Counted from the first letter of the stretch, positions 1 to 9,875 are shown. The stretch is 64,000 nucleotides of DNA from Lysinibacillus sp. FSL K6-0232 (GCF_038008325.1 NZ_JBBOYW010000001.1:4061501-4125500); one strand, 5' to 3'. The notes: generated from the sequence alone by a model not told the origin. Made by a program: numbers and translations.

Positions 1-212
1 AAGCTAGCACTACTATTTGAGCAATATACGTATATGGAAATAATAAATTTATAGCAACTATTGGAAGAGAGAGGCCTAAATAGACAAATCCCAGTCTATT
101 TTATATAACCCTCCCATCCGTCATAAAATAGGAAAAACCCATTAAATATAAACTATTGGCTAGCATTATTACACATTTTATAAGTGGTAGCACTGCTTTA
201 TCCTCAATTTCA

Positions 213-1295
213 TCAACATTTCTCAATTTCCCCTTCAAGAAATTGAATAAGATATTTTTCCGGCTCAGTAAGGAACTCTTGAAAGCTGCATAAATTTGCA
301 TATTCCTTATGCTCAATATCATAGCACCCTACTTGTCCCTTTGGGTTCCATACTATTTGAATATCAGAATAGTTATCAATATTTGCCGAAAGACGCAGTA
401 GCTTTTGACGACCAAGCTTGATTTCAATTGTATCTATTAGTGTAAAAAAATCGATATAATGAATATTATAATCATTTGACGGAAGCTCAAGCCGCAATTG
501 ATCTCCTGTTAAAAAATCAATTAGTGCATCTGGTAATTGATACTTTTTCAGCTGATACTTTTTATTTTCTAAATGATGAAGTGCTGTTGGTTCTAATGCC
601 TTCAAATAGTCAGCCAACTCTTTATTTTTCATACTTACTGCAATCGTATAAGCTCTTTCCCCGTCTTTCTCTACTAAAGTAATATCCGCACCCCGCTCAA
701 CCAAATATTTTACCATAGTCAAATTACCCATACGTGTAGCAACGGTTAACGGTGTAGCGCCATACGGATAGACCCTATCTGGCCGTTGATAATTAATATT
801 TACCCCATGATCAAGTAAATATGAAACTATTTTCATATCATAATTTGATACAGCCTGACGCAATAATGCTCCACCGTGCTGCCGAATATCAAGCCCAAGC
901 TCGTGAATAAGCGGGATATTTTTTTTATTGCCATAATACGCTTGCGAATAAGCCCCAGAGCCGACCTGATTATCTCCATCTAGCTTTGCCCCATGCTCAA
1001 CAACATAACGAACTATCTTCTCCCTACAATATCGAACAGCCTTTAAGAAAGCGGGATTCTTTTCAACATTTAAATTTACATTATGCGCTACTAATAATTT
1101 TACTACATCAAATTGTTGTGAAATTAATGCTAAGTCTAATGGGCTTAATGATATGTGCTTACTTAATGAAATAGCCTCTTCAATATTCCAGCCATTATTC
1201 AGTGCATGCTGTAAAGCAGAAATATCACCTTTATAGATATACATTGCAAGTTCTGGTAGCTGATGAAACGTTCCAATATCTTGTAGCTTAATCAT
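213..1295 (-). CDS. Ankyrin-repeat protein
   Basis: A 360-residue protein with ankyrin repeats from about residue 25 to 235. Recognisable units include ATPLTVATRMGNLTMVKYL and the helix pairs ending in VKLLVAHN, VRYVVEHGA and VSYLLDHGV. The last 110 residues are not repeat-like and have no family I recognise. Ankyrin repeats bind proteins, so a scaffold or interaction role is likely, but the partner is unknown. No signal peptide or membrane segment is visible, so it is probably cytoplasmic. The start has a good ribosome-binding site (AAAGGGG) about 12 bases upstream. It stands alone. Confidence 0.85.
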   Translation of the reverse strand: MIKLQDIGTFHQLPELAMYIYKGDISALQHALNNGWNIEEAISLSKHISLSPLDLALISQQFDVVKLLVAHNVNLNVEKNPAFLKAVRYCREKIVRYVVEHGAKLDGDNQVGSGAYSQAYYGNKKNIPLIHELGLDIRQHGGALLRQAVSNYDMKIVSYLLDHGVNINYQRPDRVYPYGATPLTVATRMGNLTMVKYLVERGADITLVEKDGERAYTIAVSMKNKELADYLKALEPTALHHLENKKYQLKKYQLPDALIDFLTGDQLRLELPSNDYNIHYIDFFTLIDTIEIKLGRQKLLRLSANIDNYSDIQIVWNPKGQVGCYDIEHKEYANLCSFQEFLTEPEKYLIQFLEGEIEKC

Positions 1296-1650
1296 TGAAT
1301 AAATAACCCCTTTCCTACATTTACAAATAGTATAGAAAACATACTGCTTGCAAGTAATTTAGTCAATTAAATAACTCTCTTGATTTAAATCAATGCCTCT
1401 GCACAATACTTTCTCTAAATAATAGTTATAGGCTATACTACAATGTAGCCTCTATCATTCTTAAAATGATTATGTTTTGATTGTTCCTTTTTTGGAAAAA
1501 AAGACAATTTATCTTACGGGTCACCATTGCAAGCTATGTATATTTATTGTGTACCTGCTCTTTATTAAGAGTTGTATATTTTTTAAAAATGGACGGTATA
1601 TATTACAAAATATTTTAATATATAATGATATATGCTATTTTCGCCAAATA
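1296..1650. other. Intergenic region, AT-rich
   Basis: Between the ankyrin gene and the mqo terminator. It holds the ankyrin gene's ribosome-binding site and presumably its promoter. I see no other gene; the one open frame (1477-1677, plus) has no ribosome-binding site and runs into the mqo terminator. Confidence 0.5.
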
Positions 1651-1692
1651 AAAATGGAACCCCCAATCTTGAGATGATTGAAGGCTCCATTT
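1651..1692 (-). terminator. Terminator of mqo
   Basis: An imperfect inverted repeat joins AAATGG near 1652 to CCATTT near 1687. On the minus strand it is followed by a T-rich run. It lies just past the mqo stop codon. Confidence 0.75.
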
Positions 1693-1715
1693 AGAAACGC
1701 TTACATAAGTTACCT

Positions 1716-3197
1716 TTATTTTAACTGAAGTGCTTTATCTGTTGTTTCATTAACTTCTTTTAAAAGCTCTGGGTTTTCTGCTAAAGATAAACCGTAAGAT
1801 GGAATCATTTCTTTAATTTTTGGCTCCCATTCTTTCATTTGTTGTGGGAAGCATTTATTAATAACCTCAAGCATAACATGTACAGCCGTAGACGCACCTG
1901 GTGAAGCTCCTAGTAACGCTGCAATTGAGCCATCAGCAGCACTTACAACTTCTGTACCGAATTGAAGTGTTCCTTTACCGCCAGCTTCTGTATCTTTAAT
2001 AACTTGTACACGTTGACCAGCCACAATAATATCCCAATCATCACTTTTTGCATTTGGAATAAATTCACGTAATTCATCCATACGTTGCTCTTTTGATAGC
2101 ATAAGCTGCTGGATTAAATATTTTGTTAAAGCCATTTCTTTAACGCCTGCTGCTAGTAATGTTGTAATATTATGCGGCTTTACAGAAGCGAATAAATCCA
2201 TATTTGAACCTGTTTTTAAGAACTTTGGTGAGAAGCCTGCAAATGGTCCAAATAATAATGATTTTTTATTATCAATATAACGTGTATCAAGATGTGGAAC
2301 AGACATTGGTGGCGCACCAACTTTTGCTTTTCCGTATACTTTTGCATGATGTTGCTCAGCAACTTCCTGATTTTTACATGCTAAGAATAGACCACTAATA
2401 GGGAATCCACCGATATGTTTTCCTTCAGGAATACCTGATTTTTGTAGTAATTCAAGGCTTCCTCCGCCAGCGCCAAGGAAAACAAATTTCGCTGTATGGT
2501 ATTCCATTTTACAACCATCTAAATCGTGAACATGTACTTCCCATGAACCATCACTATTTTGTTTTAAGCTTTCAACACTATGATTGTAGTTAATATCGAC
2601 ATCTTGTGTTTTTAAATGATCAAATAACATACGTGTTAAAGAACCAAAGTTAACATCTGTACCCGCATCGATTTTTGTTGCAGCAATAGCTTCATCTGCT
2701 GAACGATTCTCCATAATCAATGGAATCCATTTTTTTAGTGTTGTAGGATCATCAGAAAATTCCATTCCCTCAAATAATGGATTTTTCGTCATTGTTTCAT
2801 AACGTTTTTTTAGAAACTCAACATTTTCTTTCCCTTGTACTAAGCTCATATGTGGTAAAGGCATAATGAAGTCTTGTGGATTAGCAATTAGCTGATTGTT
2901 TACAAGATACGACCAGAATTGCTTTGAAACTTGGAACTGCTCATTTACGTTAATTGCTTTTTTGATATCGATAGTTCCGTCTTTTTTCTCAGAAGTATAG
3001 TTCAGCTCACATAGTGCAGCATGTCCAGTTCCCGCATTGTTCAACTCGTGAGAACTTTCTTCTCCTGCCTTCTCTAGCTTTTCGAATACTGTAATTTTCC
3101 AATCTGGTGCTAATTCTTTGAGTAATGTTCCCAAAGTTGCACTCATGATTCCGGCACCAATTAAGATAACATCTGATTTAATTTGTCTGTTACTCAT
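1716..3197 (-). CDS. mqo: Malate:quinone oxidoreductase
   Basis: A 493-residue FAD-dependent enzyme that oxidises malate to oxaloacetate and passes electrons to the quinone pool. It is a peripheral membrane enzyme bypassing NAD-malate dehydrogenase in the TCA cycle. The N-terminus carries the FAD-binding motif [10 protein letters not shown] (residues 14-23). Other family signatures seen are the [18 protein letters not shown] block near residue 50 and [21 protein letters not shown] in the middle. The length matches the family at about 490-500 residues. The start ATG has AAGGAAGG upstream. It is monocistronic, with its own terminator and a structured leader (3226-3297). Confidence 0.95.
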   Translation of the reverse strand: MSNRQIKSDVILIGAGIMSATLGTLLKELAPDWKITVFEKLEKAGEESSHELNNAGTGHAALCELNYTSEKKDGTIDIKKAINVNEQFQVSKQFWSYLVNNQLIANPQDFIMPLPHMSLVQGKENVEFLKKRYETMTKNPLFEGMEFSDDPTTLKKWIPLIMENRSADEAIAATKIDAGTDVNFGSLTRMLFDHLKTQDVDINYNHSVESLKQNSDGSWEVHVHDLDGCKMEYHTAKFVFLGAGGGSLELLQKSGIPEGKHIGGFPISGLFLACKNQEVAEQHHAKVYGKAKVGAPPMSVPHLDTRYIDNKKSLLFGPFAGFSPKFLKTGSNMDLFASVKPHNITTLLAAGVKEMALTKYLIQQLMLSKEQRMDELREFIPNAKSDDWDIIVAGQRVQVIKDTEAGGKGTLQFGTEVVSAADGSIAALLGASPGASTAVHVMLEVINKCFPQQMKEWEPKIKEMIPSYGLSLAENPELLKEVNETTDKALQLK

Positions 3198-3225
3198 TTT
3201 TACCTTCCTTATATATTAAGATTTG

Positions 3226-3297
3226 CAGAAAGGATGTAAGCTCTCCTGCTTAGAAGTACAGTAAGCCGTGGAGTAACCTTCGAGCACACCATTTCTG
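3226..3297 (-). promoter_or_regulatory. Candidate structured 5' leader of mqo
   Basis: On the minus strand a 72-base segment is closed by a 12-bp stem: CAGAAATGGTGT pairs with ACATCCTTTCTG, with one mismatch and one G-U pair. Inside is a further perfect hairpin, TAAGC-AGGAGA-GCTTA. It ends about 28 bases before the mqo start, close to the ribosome-binding site at 3203-3210, so it could act on translation or transcription. I do not recognise it as a known riboswitch class. Confidence 0.45.
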
Positions 3298-3571
3298 TAT
3301 CAATTATTACCTTATTGCAGTTTATCACAATTAATTCAAGAATAAAATATCAACTATTTATATGAGATTTATCCGTTTTTTTCGAGCCTTTCTATTCATA
3401 ATTCAAGCAAAAAAACTACTATTATTTTATAGGTAATTTCACTGTTATAAAATTAGCAGCATCAAAATAGTTGACATTTTCATATAAACCAACTCTTTAT
3501 GTTGTTATATCTATATAATAACATAAAAATATTGTTTGGAAGCAATATTGTAGACTATCCATTCTCAAAAC

Positions 3572-3603
3572 AAAAAGTCGCACTTCACATATAGCAAGTA
3601 CGC
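3572..3603 (-). terminator. Terminator after small membrane ORF
   Basis: On the minus strand CGTACTT pairs with AAGTGCG (one G-U), followed by ACTTTTTG. It lies about 15 bases past the stop of the 41-residue ORF at 3619-3744, which supports that ORF being transcribed. Confidence 0.6.
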
Positions 3604-3618
3604 CCCTTTCCAATATAT

Positions 3619-3744
3619 TTACAATAGCTTCATCAATAGCTGATAAAATAGCCCTTTATATAGAATATCAAGCACACCAGCAATAATGACCACAACAATT
3701 ATTAAAAATATAAATGTTTTTTTATTTTTAGAAATCCATTTCAA
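3619..3744 (-). CDS. Small single-pass membrane protein
   Basis: A 41-codon ORF with a TTG start preceded by AGAGGAG at 9-10 bases. The product begins MKWISKNKK and continues into a hydrophobic run (TFIFLIIVVVIIAGVLDIL), so it is one transmembrane helix with a basic, cytoplasmic N-terminus. It ends in a short amphipathic tail. A terminator-like hairpin follows at once. I do not recognise the family and infer no function. The good ribosome-binding site, clear topology and terminator make it more likely real than chance. Confidence 0.5.
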   Translation of the reverse strand: MKWISKNKKTFIFLIIVVVIIAGVLDILYKGLFYQLLMKLL

Positions 3745-3843
3745 TAGATTCCACTCCTCTAACTTTATAGTAAACATATTAAGTATAGATGAGATTTAGG
3801 CAAAATAGTAATGCTTATTTATTTTCTGCTATATAGTGGCACT

Positions 3844-3883
3844 AAAAAGACTTAAGCCCATCAACTTGAGCTTAAGTCTTTTT
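3844..3883. terminator. Bidirectional terminator
   Basis: Perfect 14-bp inverted repeat, AAAAAGACTTAAGC and GCTTAAGTCTTTTT, with a 12-base loop. It sits just past the stop of the 91-residue gene on the minus strand. Confidence 0.85.
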
Positions 3884-3891
3884 CCTTTTTA

Positions 3892-4167
3892 CTATCGTGT
3901 TATGTTTTCCTTCATTTCATGTAGCTGCTGCTTAATCTGTGCTAGGTATTCTTTATTTTGTTGCACTGTATCCAAATGTTCACCATATTGCTCTGCGTTG
4001 AAACGTGCATTTTCTGCATGTTCAATTTGATTGAAGGCATGCTCTATCGCTATCTCCTCTGGATGTGATTTTGCATGCTTTAACAAACGATCTGCTTTTT
4101 GTACAGAATTACTAAACAATGTACTTGGATGATCCTGCTTCCAGCTTGTATCTGAGTGTTTAGCCAT
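3892..4167 (-). CDS. Small hypothetical protein, helical
   Basis: A 91-residue, charged, probably all-helical protein. The end (QNKEYLAQIKQQLHEMKEN) has a coiled-coil pattern. No membrane segment or signal peptide is seen. It has a ribosome-binding site (GGGAAGAGAAATAA region) and a strong terminator. It may belong to one of the small Bacillus families of unknown function, but I cannot assign which. It is next to a spore-protein-like gene in the same orientation, which may mean sporulation-stage expression; that is only inference. Confidence 0.7.
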   Translation of the reverse strand: MAKHSDTSWKQDHPSTLFSNSVQKADRLLKHAKSHPEEIAIEHAFNQIEHAENARFNAEQYGEHLDTVQQNKEYLAQIKQQLHEMKENITR

Positions 4168-4263
4168 TTATTTCTCTTCCCTTCTTAAATAAGTTAAATG
4201 CTCTAGAAAGTATTCAAAAAATATAACATGAGGAACATAACACATTATTTCCCAGGTTATAAA

Positions 4264-4292
4264 AAGGAACTAAGGCATAAACCTTAGTCCTT
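4264..4292 (-). terminator. Terminator of spore-protein-like gene
   Basis: Hairpin pairing GGA(A)CTAAGG with CCTTAGTCC around a six-base loop. It lies 35 bases past the stop codon at 4327. Confidence 0.6.
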
Positions 4293-4326
4293 CTTCTCAA
4301 TGTGCTGAATAGCTGTCAAATATAAA

Positions 4327-4536
4327 TTAGTGCCATGCTGTTCGCTCGCTTACAGGCTGTTGAGTACCTGTTTTCCCTCGGCTTTCAGCAAAGTTGTTTA
4401 CTTGTGCTAAAGCACTATCAAGCTCAAATTCAGAGCCAAACTCCTCCTGCTGAAGCTTCTGATGGCGGTTGCTTTTGCTTGCACTTCTCGTCCCATTGAC
4501 TTTTGCACTGTTACGATTTGTCTTCATATTTGACAT
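4327..4536 (-). CDS. Gamma-type small acid-soluble spore protein-like
   Basis: A 69-residue hydrophilic protein starting MSNMKTNRNSAKVNG, rich in Asn, Ser, Gln and Lys. The central EEFGSEFELDS resembles the FGTEFASET-type motif that the GPR protease cleaves in gamma-type spore proteins. I chose the ATG at 4536 because GGAGGA lies 6 bases upstream; the frame stays open further but has no ribosome-binding site there. If correct, it is an amino-acid store in the spore core, degraded at germination. It has only one motif copy, where typical SspE has two, so the assignment is moderate. Confidence 0.55.
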   Translation of the reverse strand: MSNMKTNRNSAKVNGTRSASKSNRHQKLQQEEFGSEFELDSALAQVNNFAESRGKTGTQQPVSERTAWH

Positions 4537-4736
4537 AACCATCCTCCATCGATTATTTGAAAAGCTCATATCAACTTTTCATATTAAAGTTTGTCCACCA
4601 CTATAAAATTTTATGAATCATAAAATTTTATTCTCTCCTCCTTTTTAGACATAAAAAATCACTATTTAGGGTAAGTATATTGTTGAGTTTCTCTTTATTT
4701 TGATTACCATAAGTTTGAAAATAAATTTTAAGACTC

Positions 4737-4766
4737 TTGCAATCTTATTTTCTTTCCGTCTATAAT
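4737..4766 (+). promoter_or_regulatory. Promoter of the gnt operon
   Basis: A -35 box TTGCAA (4737-4742) and a perfect -10 box TATAAT (4761-4766) with an 18-base spacer. The -10 box runs straight into the GntR operator. Confidence 0.8.
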
Positions 4767-4782
4767 ACTTGTATACAAGTAT
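4765..4782 (+). promoter_or_regulatory. GntR operator
   Basis: The perfect palindrome ATACTTGTATACAAGTAT. It matches the GntR operator known from the B. subtilis gnt operon. It covers the predicted transcription start, so bound GntR would block the promoter until gluconate releases it. Confidence 0.9.
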
Positions 4783-4807
4783 ACTTAAAATAAAAAAAGG
4801 TGGTATT

Positions 4808-5536
4808 ATGAGCGAATCTAAGGAGTTTTTATATCCACAAAAATGGCTTTCTAAGGCTTCAACTGGTGATCGTGTAGCTTACGAACTGAGAATGCGTATT
4901 ATTGCAGGCATAATTGAAAGCGGTACCATTCTTTCTGAAAATAAATTGGCTGCTGATTTTGAGGTAAGCCGCTCACCTATTCGTGAAGCCTTAAGAACAT
5001 TGTCATCTGAAAACATCATCCGTTTAGAAAAAACAGGCGCTGTTGTACTAGGCTTATCAGAAAAGGAAATTGAAGAAATTTATGATGTTCGTTTATTGAT
5101 TGAAACATTTGTGTTTGAACGTCTTATTAAAATGGATACAACTAACCTAGCCACGGAACTTAGTAAAATTTTAGAAATGATGAAGGTTGCCATAAAATAT
5201 AACGACGCTGATGAGTTTTCTTATCAGGATGTTATGTTCCATGAAGCCATTATTCGCTCCATTGGGCACTCTTATATCACAATGATTTGGAATAACTTAA
5301 AGCCAGTAATGGAAGGCTTTATTCTGCTATCAATGCGTATGCGCTTTAAAGAAAAATATGAGGATTTTAATCGCATTATTAAAAACCATGAATTATACAT
5401 TGATGCCATCAAATCAAAGGATAGAAAGCTTATGATTAAATCCCTACACGAAAATTTTGACGATGTCCAAGGGAAGGTAGAAGATTTATGGAGATCACAA
5501 ATGCTATCCAAAGGAGTTGAAGCACAAGATGACTAG
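4808..5536 (+). CDS. gntR: Gluconate operon repressor, GntR family
   Basis: A 242-residue FadR-subfamily repressor. The N-terminal winged helix-turn-helix is at residues 18-85 (LAADFEVSRSPIREALRTLS is the recognition part). The C-terminal all-helical FCD domain binds the ligand. I chose the ATG at 4808 because AAAAAGGTGG lies just upstream; the frame could begin at 4769, but that lies inside the operator. It is the first gene of gntRKPZ and represses its own operon through 4765-4782, with gluconate as the expected inducer. Its end overlaps gntK by 8 bases. Confidence 0.93.
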   Translation: MSESKEFLYPQKWLSKASTGDRVAYELRMRIIAGIIESGTILSENKLAADFEVSRSPIREALRTLSSENIIRLEKTGAVVLGLSEKEIEEIYDVRLLIETFVFERLIKMDTTNLATELSKILEMMKVAIKYNDADEFSYQDVMFHEAIIRSIGHSYITMIWNNLKPVMEGFILLSMRMRFKEKYEDFNRIIKNHELYIDAIKSKDRKLMIKSLHENFDDVQGKVEDLWRSQMLSKGVEAQDD

Positions 5537-7064
5537 CTATATGTTAGGTGTCGATATTGGTACTACAAGCACAAAAGCCGTACTATTCAGTGAACAAGGC
5601 GAAGTGATTCAACACGAGAATATCGGGTATCCGCTTCATACACCTGATATTTCCACAGCTGAGCAAAATCCAGATGAAATTTTCCAAGCTGTACTACAAG
5701 CCATCGCCAATATTACGAAAAAGCATTCGGATAAACCGCTATTATTTATTTCCTTTAGTAGTGCTATGCATAGTGTTATTGCCATAGATGAAGACGATCA
5801 GCCATTAACGCCTGTTATTACATGGGCAGATAATCGTAGTGAAGCTTGGGCACATAAAATCAAAGATGACTGGAATGGTCATGAAATTTATAAAAGAACG
5901 GGTACACCTATTCATCCAATGTCACCATTAAGTAAAATTACATGGCTTGTCAATGAACATCCTGAAATAGCTAGTAAAACGCAAAAATACATTGGCATTA
6001 AAGAATATGTTTTTAAAAAGCTTTTCGATCAATATGTGGTCGATTATTCATTAGCTTCAGCTATGGGCATGATGAATCTTCATACATTAGCTTGGGATGA
6101 GGAAGCATTAACAGTTGCAGGCATTACAAAGGAGCAATTATCAACGCTTGTGCCAACAACTACGCAATTTACTAACTGCAATGCTAAGCTAGCAAAGCAA
6201 ATTGGCATTAACCCTCAAACACCTTTTATCATTGGTGCAAGTGATGGCGTCCTGTCGAATTTAGGTGTCAATGCCATTAAAGAAGGCGAAATCGCTGTCA
6301 CAATTGGGACAAGCGGTGCGATTCGTACAATTATTGATAAGCCTAAAACAGATGTGAAAGGTAGAATTTTCTGCTATGCCTTAACAGAGAATCATTGGGT
6401 TATTGGCGGACCTGTCAACAATGGCGGTATGATTTTCCGCTGGATTCGAGATGAATTTGCTTCTTCTGAAATTGAAACAGCTAAAAGATTGGGCATTGAT
6501 CCATACGAAGTATTAACGAAAATTGCCGAACGTGTCAGACCTGGTGCTGATGGATTACTATTCCATCCATATTTATCAGGCGAACGGGCACCTTTATGGA
6601 ATCCAGATGTACGCGGTTCATTTTTTGGCTTAACAATGTCCCATAAAAAAGAGCATATGATTCGAGCTGCACTTGAAGGGGTTATTTACAATTTATATAC
6701 AGTTTATTTAGCTTTACTTGAATGTATGGAAAGCCCTGTTACTCGTATTCAAGCAACAGGTGGCTTCTCTCGCTCTGAAATTTGGCGACAAATGATGGCA
6801 GATATCTTTGAATCAGATGTAGTCGTGCCTGAAAGCTACGAAAGCTCCTGCTTAGGCGCTTGTATCTTAGGTTTATATGCTACTGGAAAAATTGATTCCT
6901 TTGACATCGTTGCGGATATGATTGGTGATACGTATAAACATACACCAAAGGAAGAGGCTGTAAAGGAATATAGACAGCTACTGCCTATTTTTATTCGTCT
7001 ATCACGACTATTAACAGATGACTATACAGCTATTGCCAATTATCAAAGAAGTTTAAATAAATAA
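5529..7064 (+). CDS. gntK: Gluconokinase
   Basis: A 511-residue FGGY-family kinase that phosphorylates gluconate to 6-phosphogluconate with ATP in the cytoplasm. The phosphate-binding motif DIGTTSTKAVLF is near residue 10, and the C-terminal ATP-binding part holds ATGGFSRSEIWRQMMADIF. The length is normal. I chose the ATG at 5529, which follows AAAGGAG by 12 bases; the upstream TTG at 5517 abuts the ribosome-binding site. The start lies inside the gntR stop region, so translation is probably coupled. Confidence 0.93.
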   Translation: MTSYMLGVDIGTTSTKAVLFSEQGEVIQHENIGYPLHTPDISTAEQNPDEIFQAVLQAIANITKKHSDKPLLFISFSSAMHSVIAIDEDDQPLTPVITWADNRSEAWAHKIKDDWNGHEIYKRTGTPIHPMSPLSKITWLVNEHPEIASKTQKYIGIKEYVFKKLFDQYVVDYSLASAMGMMNLHTLAWDEEALTVAGITKEQLSTLVPTTTQFTNCNAKLAKQIGINPQTPFIIGASDGVLSNLGVNAIKEGEIAVTIGTSGAIRTIIDKPKTDVKGRIFCYALTENHWVIGGPVNNGGMIFRWIRDEFASSEIETAKRLGIDPYEVLTKIAERVRPGADGLLFHPYLSGERAPLWNPDVRGSFFGLTMSHKKEHMIRAALEGVIYNLYTVYLALLECMESPVTRIQATGGFSRSEIWRQMMADIFESDVVVPESYESSCLGACILGLYATGKIDSFDIVADMIGDTYKHTPKEEAVKEYRQLLPIFIRLSRLLTDDYTAIANYQRSLNK

Positions 7065-7085
7065 GCTCCAAAGGAGGAACATAAC

Positions 7086-8432
7086 ATGCCATTAGTTATT
7101 GTCGGAATTGGAATTATTGCATTGCTAATTTTAATCATGGGCTTTAAGCTAAATACTTTTATTTCGTTAATCATTGTATCATTTGGTGTAGCCTTAGCCC
7201 TTGGCATGCCTTTAACAGAAATTGTGCCAACAATTGAAGCTGGCTTAGGTGGAACACTTGGTCACTTGGCATTAATATTTGGTCTAGGTGCTATGCTAGG
7301 TCGATTAATTGCTGATGCAGGTGGTGCACAGCGTATTGCCATGACGCTTGTCAATAAATTTGGGGAAAAGAATATCCAATGGGCAGTTGTAGCAGCATCA
7401 TTTATTATCGGTATCGCTCTGTTCTTTGAAGTAGGGCTTGTATTATTAATTCCAATTGTCTTTGCCATTTCAAGAGAATTAAAGGTTTCCATTCTATACC
7501 TCGGTATTCCAATGACAGCAGCATTATCTGTTACACATGGATTTTTACCGCCACATCCCGGCCCTACCGTAATTGCTGGGGAATTTGGGGCGAATATTGG
7601 CGAAGTATTGCTTTACGGATTTATTATTGCCATCCCAACCGTTATTTTAGCTGGACCGCTCTTTACAAAATTGGCAAAAAAGCTAGTGCCTGAATCCTTC
7701 AATAAGGAAGGGAATATTGAATCTTTAGGTGAGCAAAAAACTTTTAAAATAGAAGAAACACCTGGCTTTGGTATTAGTGTTTTCACTGCACTACTACCTG
7801 TTATTTTAATGTCGATTGCAACAATTATTACATTGCTACAAAAAACAGTTGGCTTTGATGATAATGCCCTATTAGCTGCCATTCGCTTTATTGGTGAGGC
7901 TGGTACTGCTATGTTAATTTCCCTATTAGTAGCTGTCTATACAATGGGGATAGCAAGAAATATTCCAATTAAAGAAGTAATGGAATCTTGTACAACAGCT
8001 ATCCTGCATATTGGGATGATGCTTTTAATTATTGGTGGCGGTGGCGCCTTCAAACAAGTGCTGATTAATGGTGGCGTTGGTGACTATGTTGCTGAGCTAT
8101 TCCATGGAACTACATTATCACCTATTTTACTTGCGTGGATTATCGCAGCAATCTTACGTATTTCATTAGGGTCTGCTACAGTTGCTGCTTTAACAACAGC
8201 AGGACTTGTTATTCCAATGCTAGGTCAAAGCGATGTTAACCTTGCATTGGTCGTTCTTGCTACAGGAGCGGGAAGCTTAATTGCCTCACATGTAAATGAT
8301 GCAGGCTTCTGGATGTTTAAAGAATATTTTGGCTTAAGCATGAAGGAAACCTTTGCGACATGGACATTACTCGAAACAATTGTATCTGTAGCTGGTTTAG
8401 GATTTATTTTATTACTTAGTTTATTTGTCTAA
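7086..8432 (+). CDS. gntP: Gluconate permease
   Basis: A 448-residue GntP-family proton symporter with about 12-14 hydrophobic segments across its length. Family features include the early LILIMGFKLNTFISLI segment and HGFLPPHPGPT near residue 155. It imports gluconate for GntK. The start follows AAAGGAGGAAC. It lies 21 bases after gntK and 33 before gntZ, all in the same orientation. Confidence 0.93.
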   Translation: MPLVIVGIGIIALLILIMGFKLNTFISLIIVSFGVALALGMPLTEIVPTIEAGLGGTLGHLALIFGLGAMLGRLIADAGGAQRIAMTLVNKFGEKNIQWAVVAASFIIGIALFFEVGLVLLIPIVFAISRELKVSILYLGIPMTAALSVTHGFLPPHPGPTVIAGEFGANIGEVLLYGFIIAIPTVILAGPLFTKLAKKLVPESFNKEGNIESLGEQKTFKIEETPGFGISVFTALLPVILMSIATIITLLQKTVGFDDNALLAAIRFIGEAGTAMLISLLVAVYTMGIARNIPIKEVMESCTTAILHIGMMLLIIGGGGAFKQVLINGGVGDYVAELFHGTTLSPILLAWIIAAILRISLGSATVAALTTAGLVIPMLGQSDVNLALVVLATGAGSLIASHVNDAGFWMFKEYFGLSMKETFATWTLLETIVSVAGLGFILLLSLFV

Positions 8433-8465
8433 CAATCATCACCATCTAATAAAGGAGCGAAAAAA

Positions 8466-9869
8466 ATGTTAAATACAATAGGCGTTATTGGTTTAGGCGT
8501 TATGGGTAGTAATCTTGCTCTGAATATGGCCAATAAAGGTGAACATGTATCGATCTATAATTATACAAGGGATTTAACAGATAAACTTTTGGAAAAGGTT
8601 GAAGGTCAAGCACTATCACCTTATTATGTGTTAGAAGACTTTGTACAATCATTAGAAAAACCTCGTAAAGTATTTCTAATGGTGACAGCAGGCAAGGCGA
8701 TTGATTCGGTTATTCAATCTTTAGTCCCTCTTCTTGACAAAGGCGATATTATTATGGATGGTGGGAACTCTCACTATAAAGATACTGAGCGTAGATATAG
8801 TGAGCTAAAGGCACAGGGTATCGGATATTTAGGAATTGGTATTTCAGGCGGAGAGGTTGGTGCGTTAACAGGTCCTTCTATTATGCCTGGTGGCGATAAG
8901 GATATTTATGAAAAAGCTGCTCCTATTTTAACAAAAATTGCTGCACAAGCCGATGGCACACCTTGCTGCACATATATTGGTCCCGAAGGTGCAGGGCATT
9001 TTGTGAAAATGGTGCATAATGGGATTGAATATGCCGATATGCAGCTTATTGCAGAAGCCTATACATTTTTGCGAGAAAATGTAGGCTTATCAGTTGAGGA
9101 AATTGCTGATACTTTTGAAATATGGAATCAAGGTGAGCTAAAAAGCTACTTAATTGAAATTACAGCTGAAATTTTAAGGAAAAAGGATGATATAACAGGC
9201 TTACCATTAATTGATGTTATTCTCGATAAGGCTGGTCAAAAGGGGACTGGCAAATGGACAAGCATGCAATCCATTGATAACGGTATTCCTACATCCATTA
9301 TTACAGAGGCGCTCTTTGCTCGCTATGTATCTGCGTTAAAAGACGAGCGTGTCCATGCGGAATCAATTTTAGCAGGCCCTAACAAAAACCATCTTCATGG
9401 CGCAGATAAAGCTATGTGGATTGAATCTGTAAGACAAGCATTATATATGGGGAAAATTTGTGCTTATGCACAAGGGTTTACACAATATAAAATGACATCT
9501 GAGCTTTATAACTGGAACTTGCCATTAAAGGATATTGCGCTTATTTTCCGTAGCGGCTGTATTATCCGTGCAGAGTTTTTAAATGTTATTAGTGAGGCTT
9601 ATGAAAATCAACCTGCGCTTGCTAATTTATTGATTGCTCCATACTTTGCAGAAAAAACAAAGGATTATCAACATGGCTTAAGAAAAATTGTTTCTGAAGG
9701 CATTTTATCAGGTACTGCCTTACCATGTTTAAGTGCTTCGCTTTCCTATTACGATAGCTACCGAACTGGCACATCTAATGCTAATTTACTTCAGGCACAA
9801 CGTGATTACTTTGGTGCTCACACTTATGAACGACGTGACCAAGAAGGCATCTTCCATACAAATTGGTAA
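8466..9869 (+). CDS. gntZ: 6-phosphogluconate dehydrogenase, decarboxylating
   Basis: A 467-residue enzyme that oxidises 6-phosphogluconate to ribulose 5-phosphate and CO2, giving NAD(P)H. It finishes the route from imported gluconate into the pentose phosphate pathway. The N-terminal Rossmann motif is GLGVMGSNLALNMA (residues 8-21). The substrate-site signature GISGGEVGA and the KMVHNGIEYADMQ block with the catalytic lysine follow. The length is typical. The name follows its place as last gene of gntRKPZ; a general gnd elsewhere in the genome cannot be excluded. Confidence 0.92.
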   Translation: MLNTIGVIGLGVMGSNLALNMANKGEHVSIYNYTRDLTDKLLEKVEGQALSPYYVLEDFVQSLEKPRKVFLMVTAGKAIDSVIQSLVPLLDKGDIIMDGGNSHYKDTERRYSELKAQGIGYLGIGISGGEVGALTGPSIMPGGDKDIYEKAAPILTKIAAQADGTPCCTYIGPEGAGHFVKMVHNGIEYADMQLIAEAYTFLRENVGLSVEEIADTFEIWNQGELKSYLIEITAEILRKKDDITGLPLIDVILDKAGQKGTGKWTSMQSIDNGIPTSIITEALFARYVSALKDERVHAESILAGPNKNHLHGADKAMWIESVRQALYMGKICAYAQGFTQYKMTSELYNWNLPLKDIALIFRSGCIIRAEFLNVISEAYENQPALANLLIAPYFAEKTKDYQHGLRKIVSEGILSGTALPCLSASLSYYDSYRTGTSNANLLQAQRDYFGAHTYERRDQEGIFHTNW

Positions 9870-9875
9870 TAAATA

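Noticed and set aside
3471..3530. TTGACA promoter and palindromic TGTTATAT region on the plus strand as a gene start
   Set aside because: No plus-strand gene with a ribosome-binding site follows; the next real gene on that strand is gntR over 1.2 kb away.
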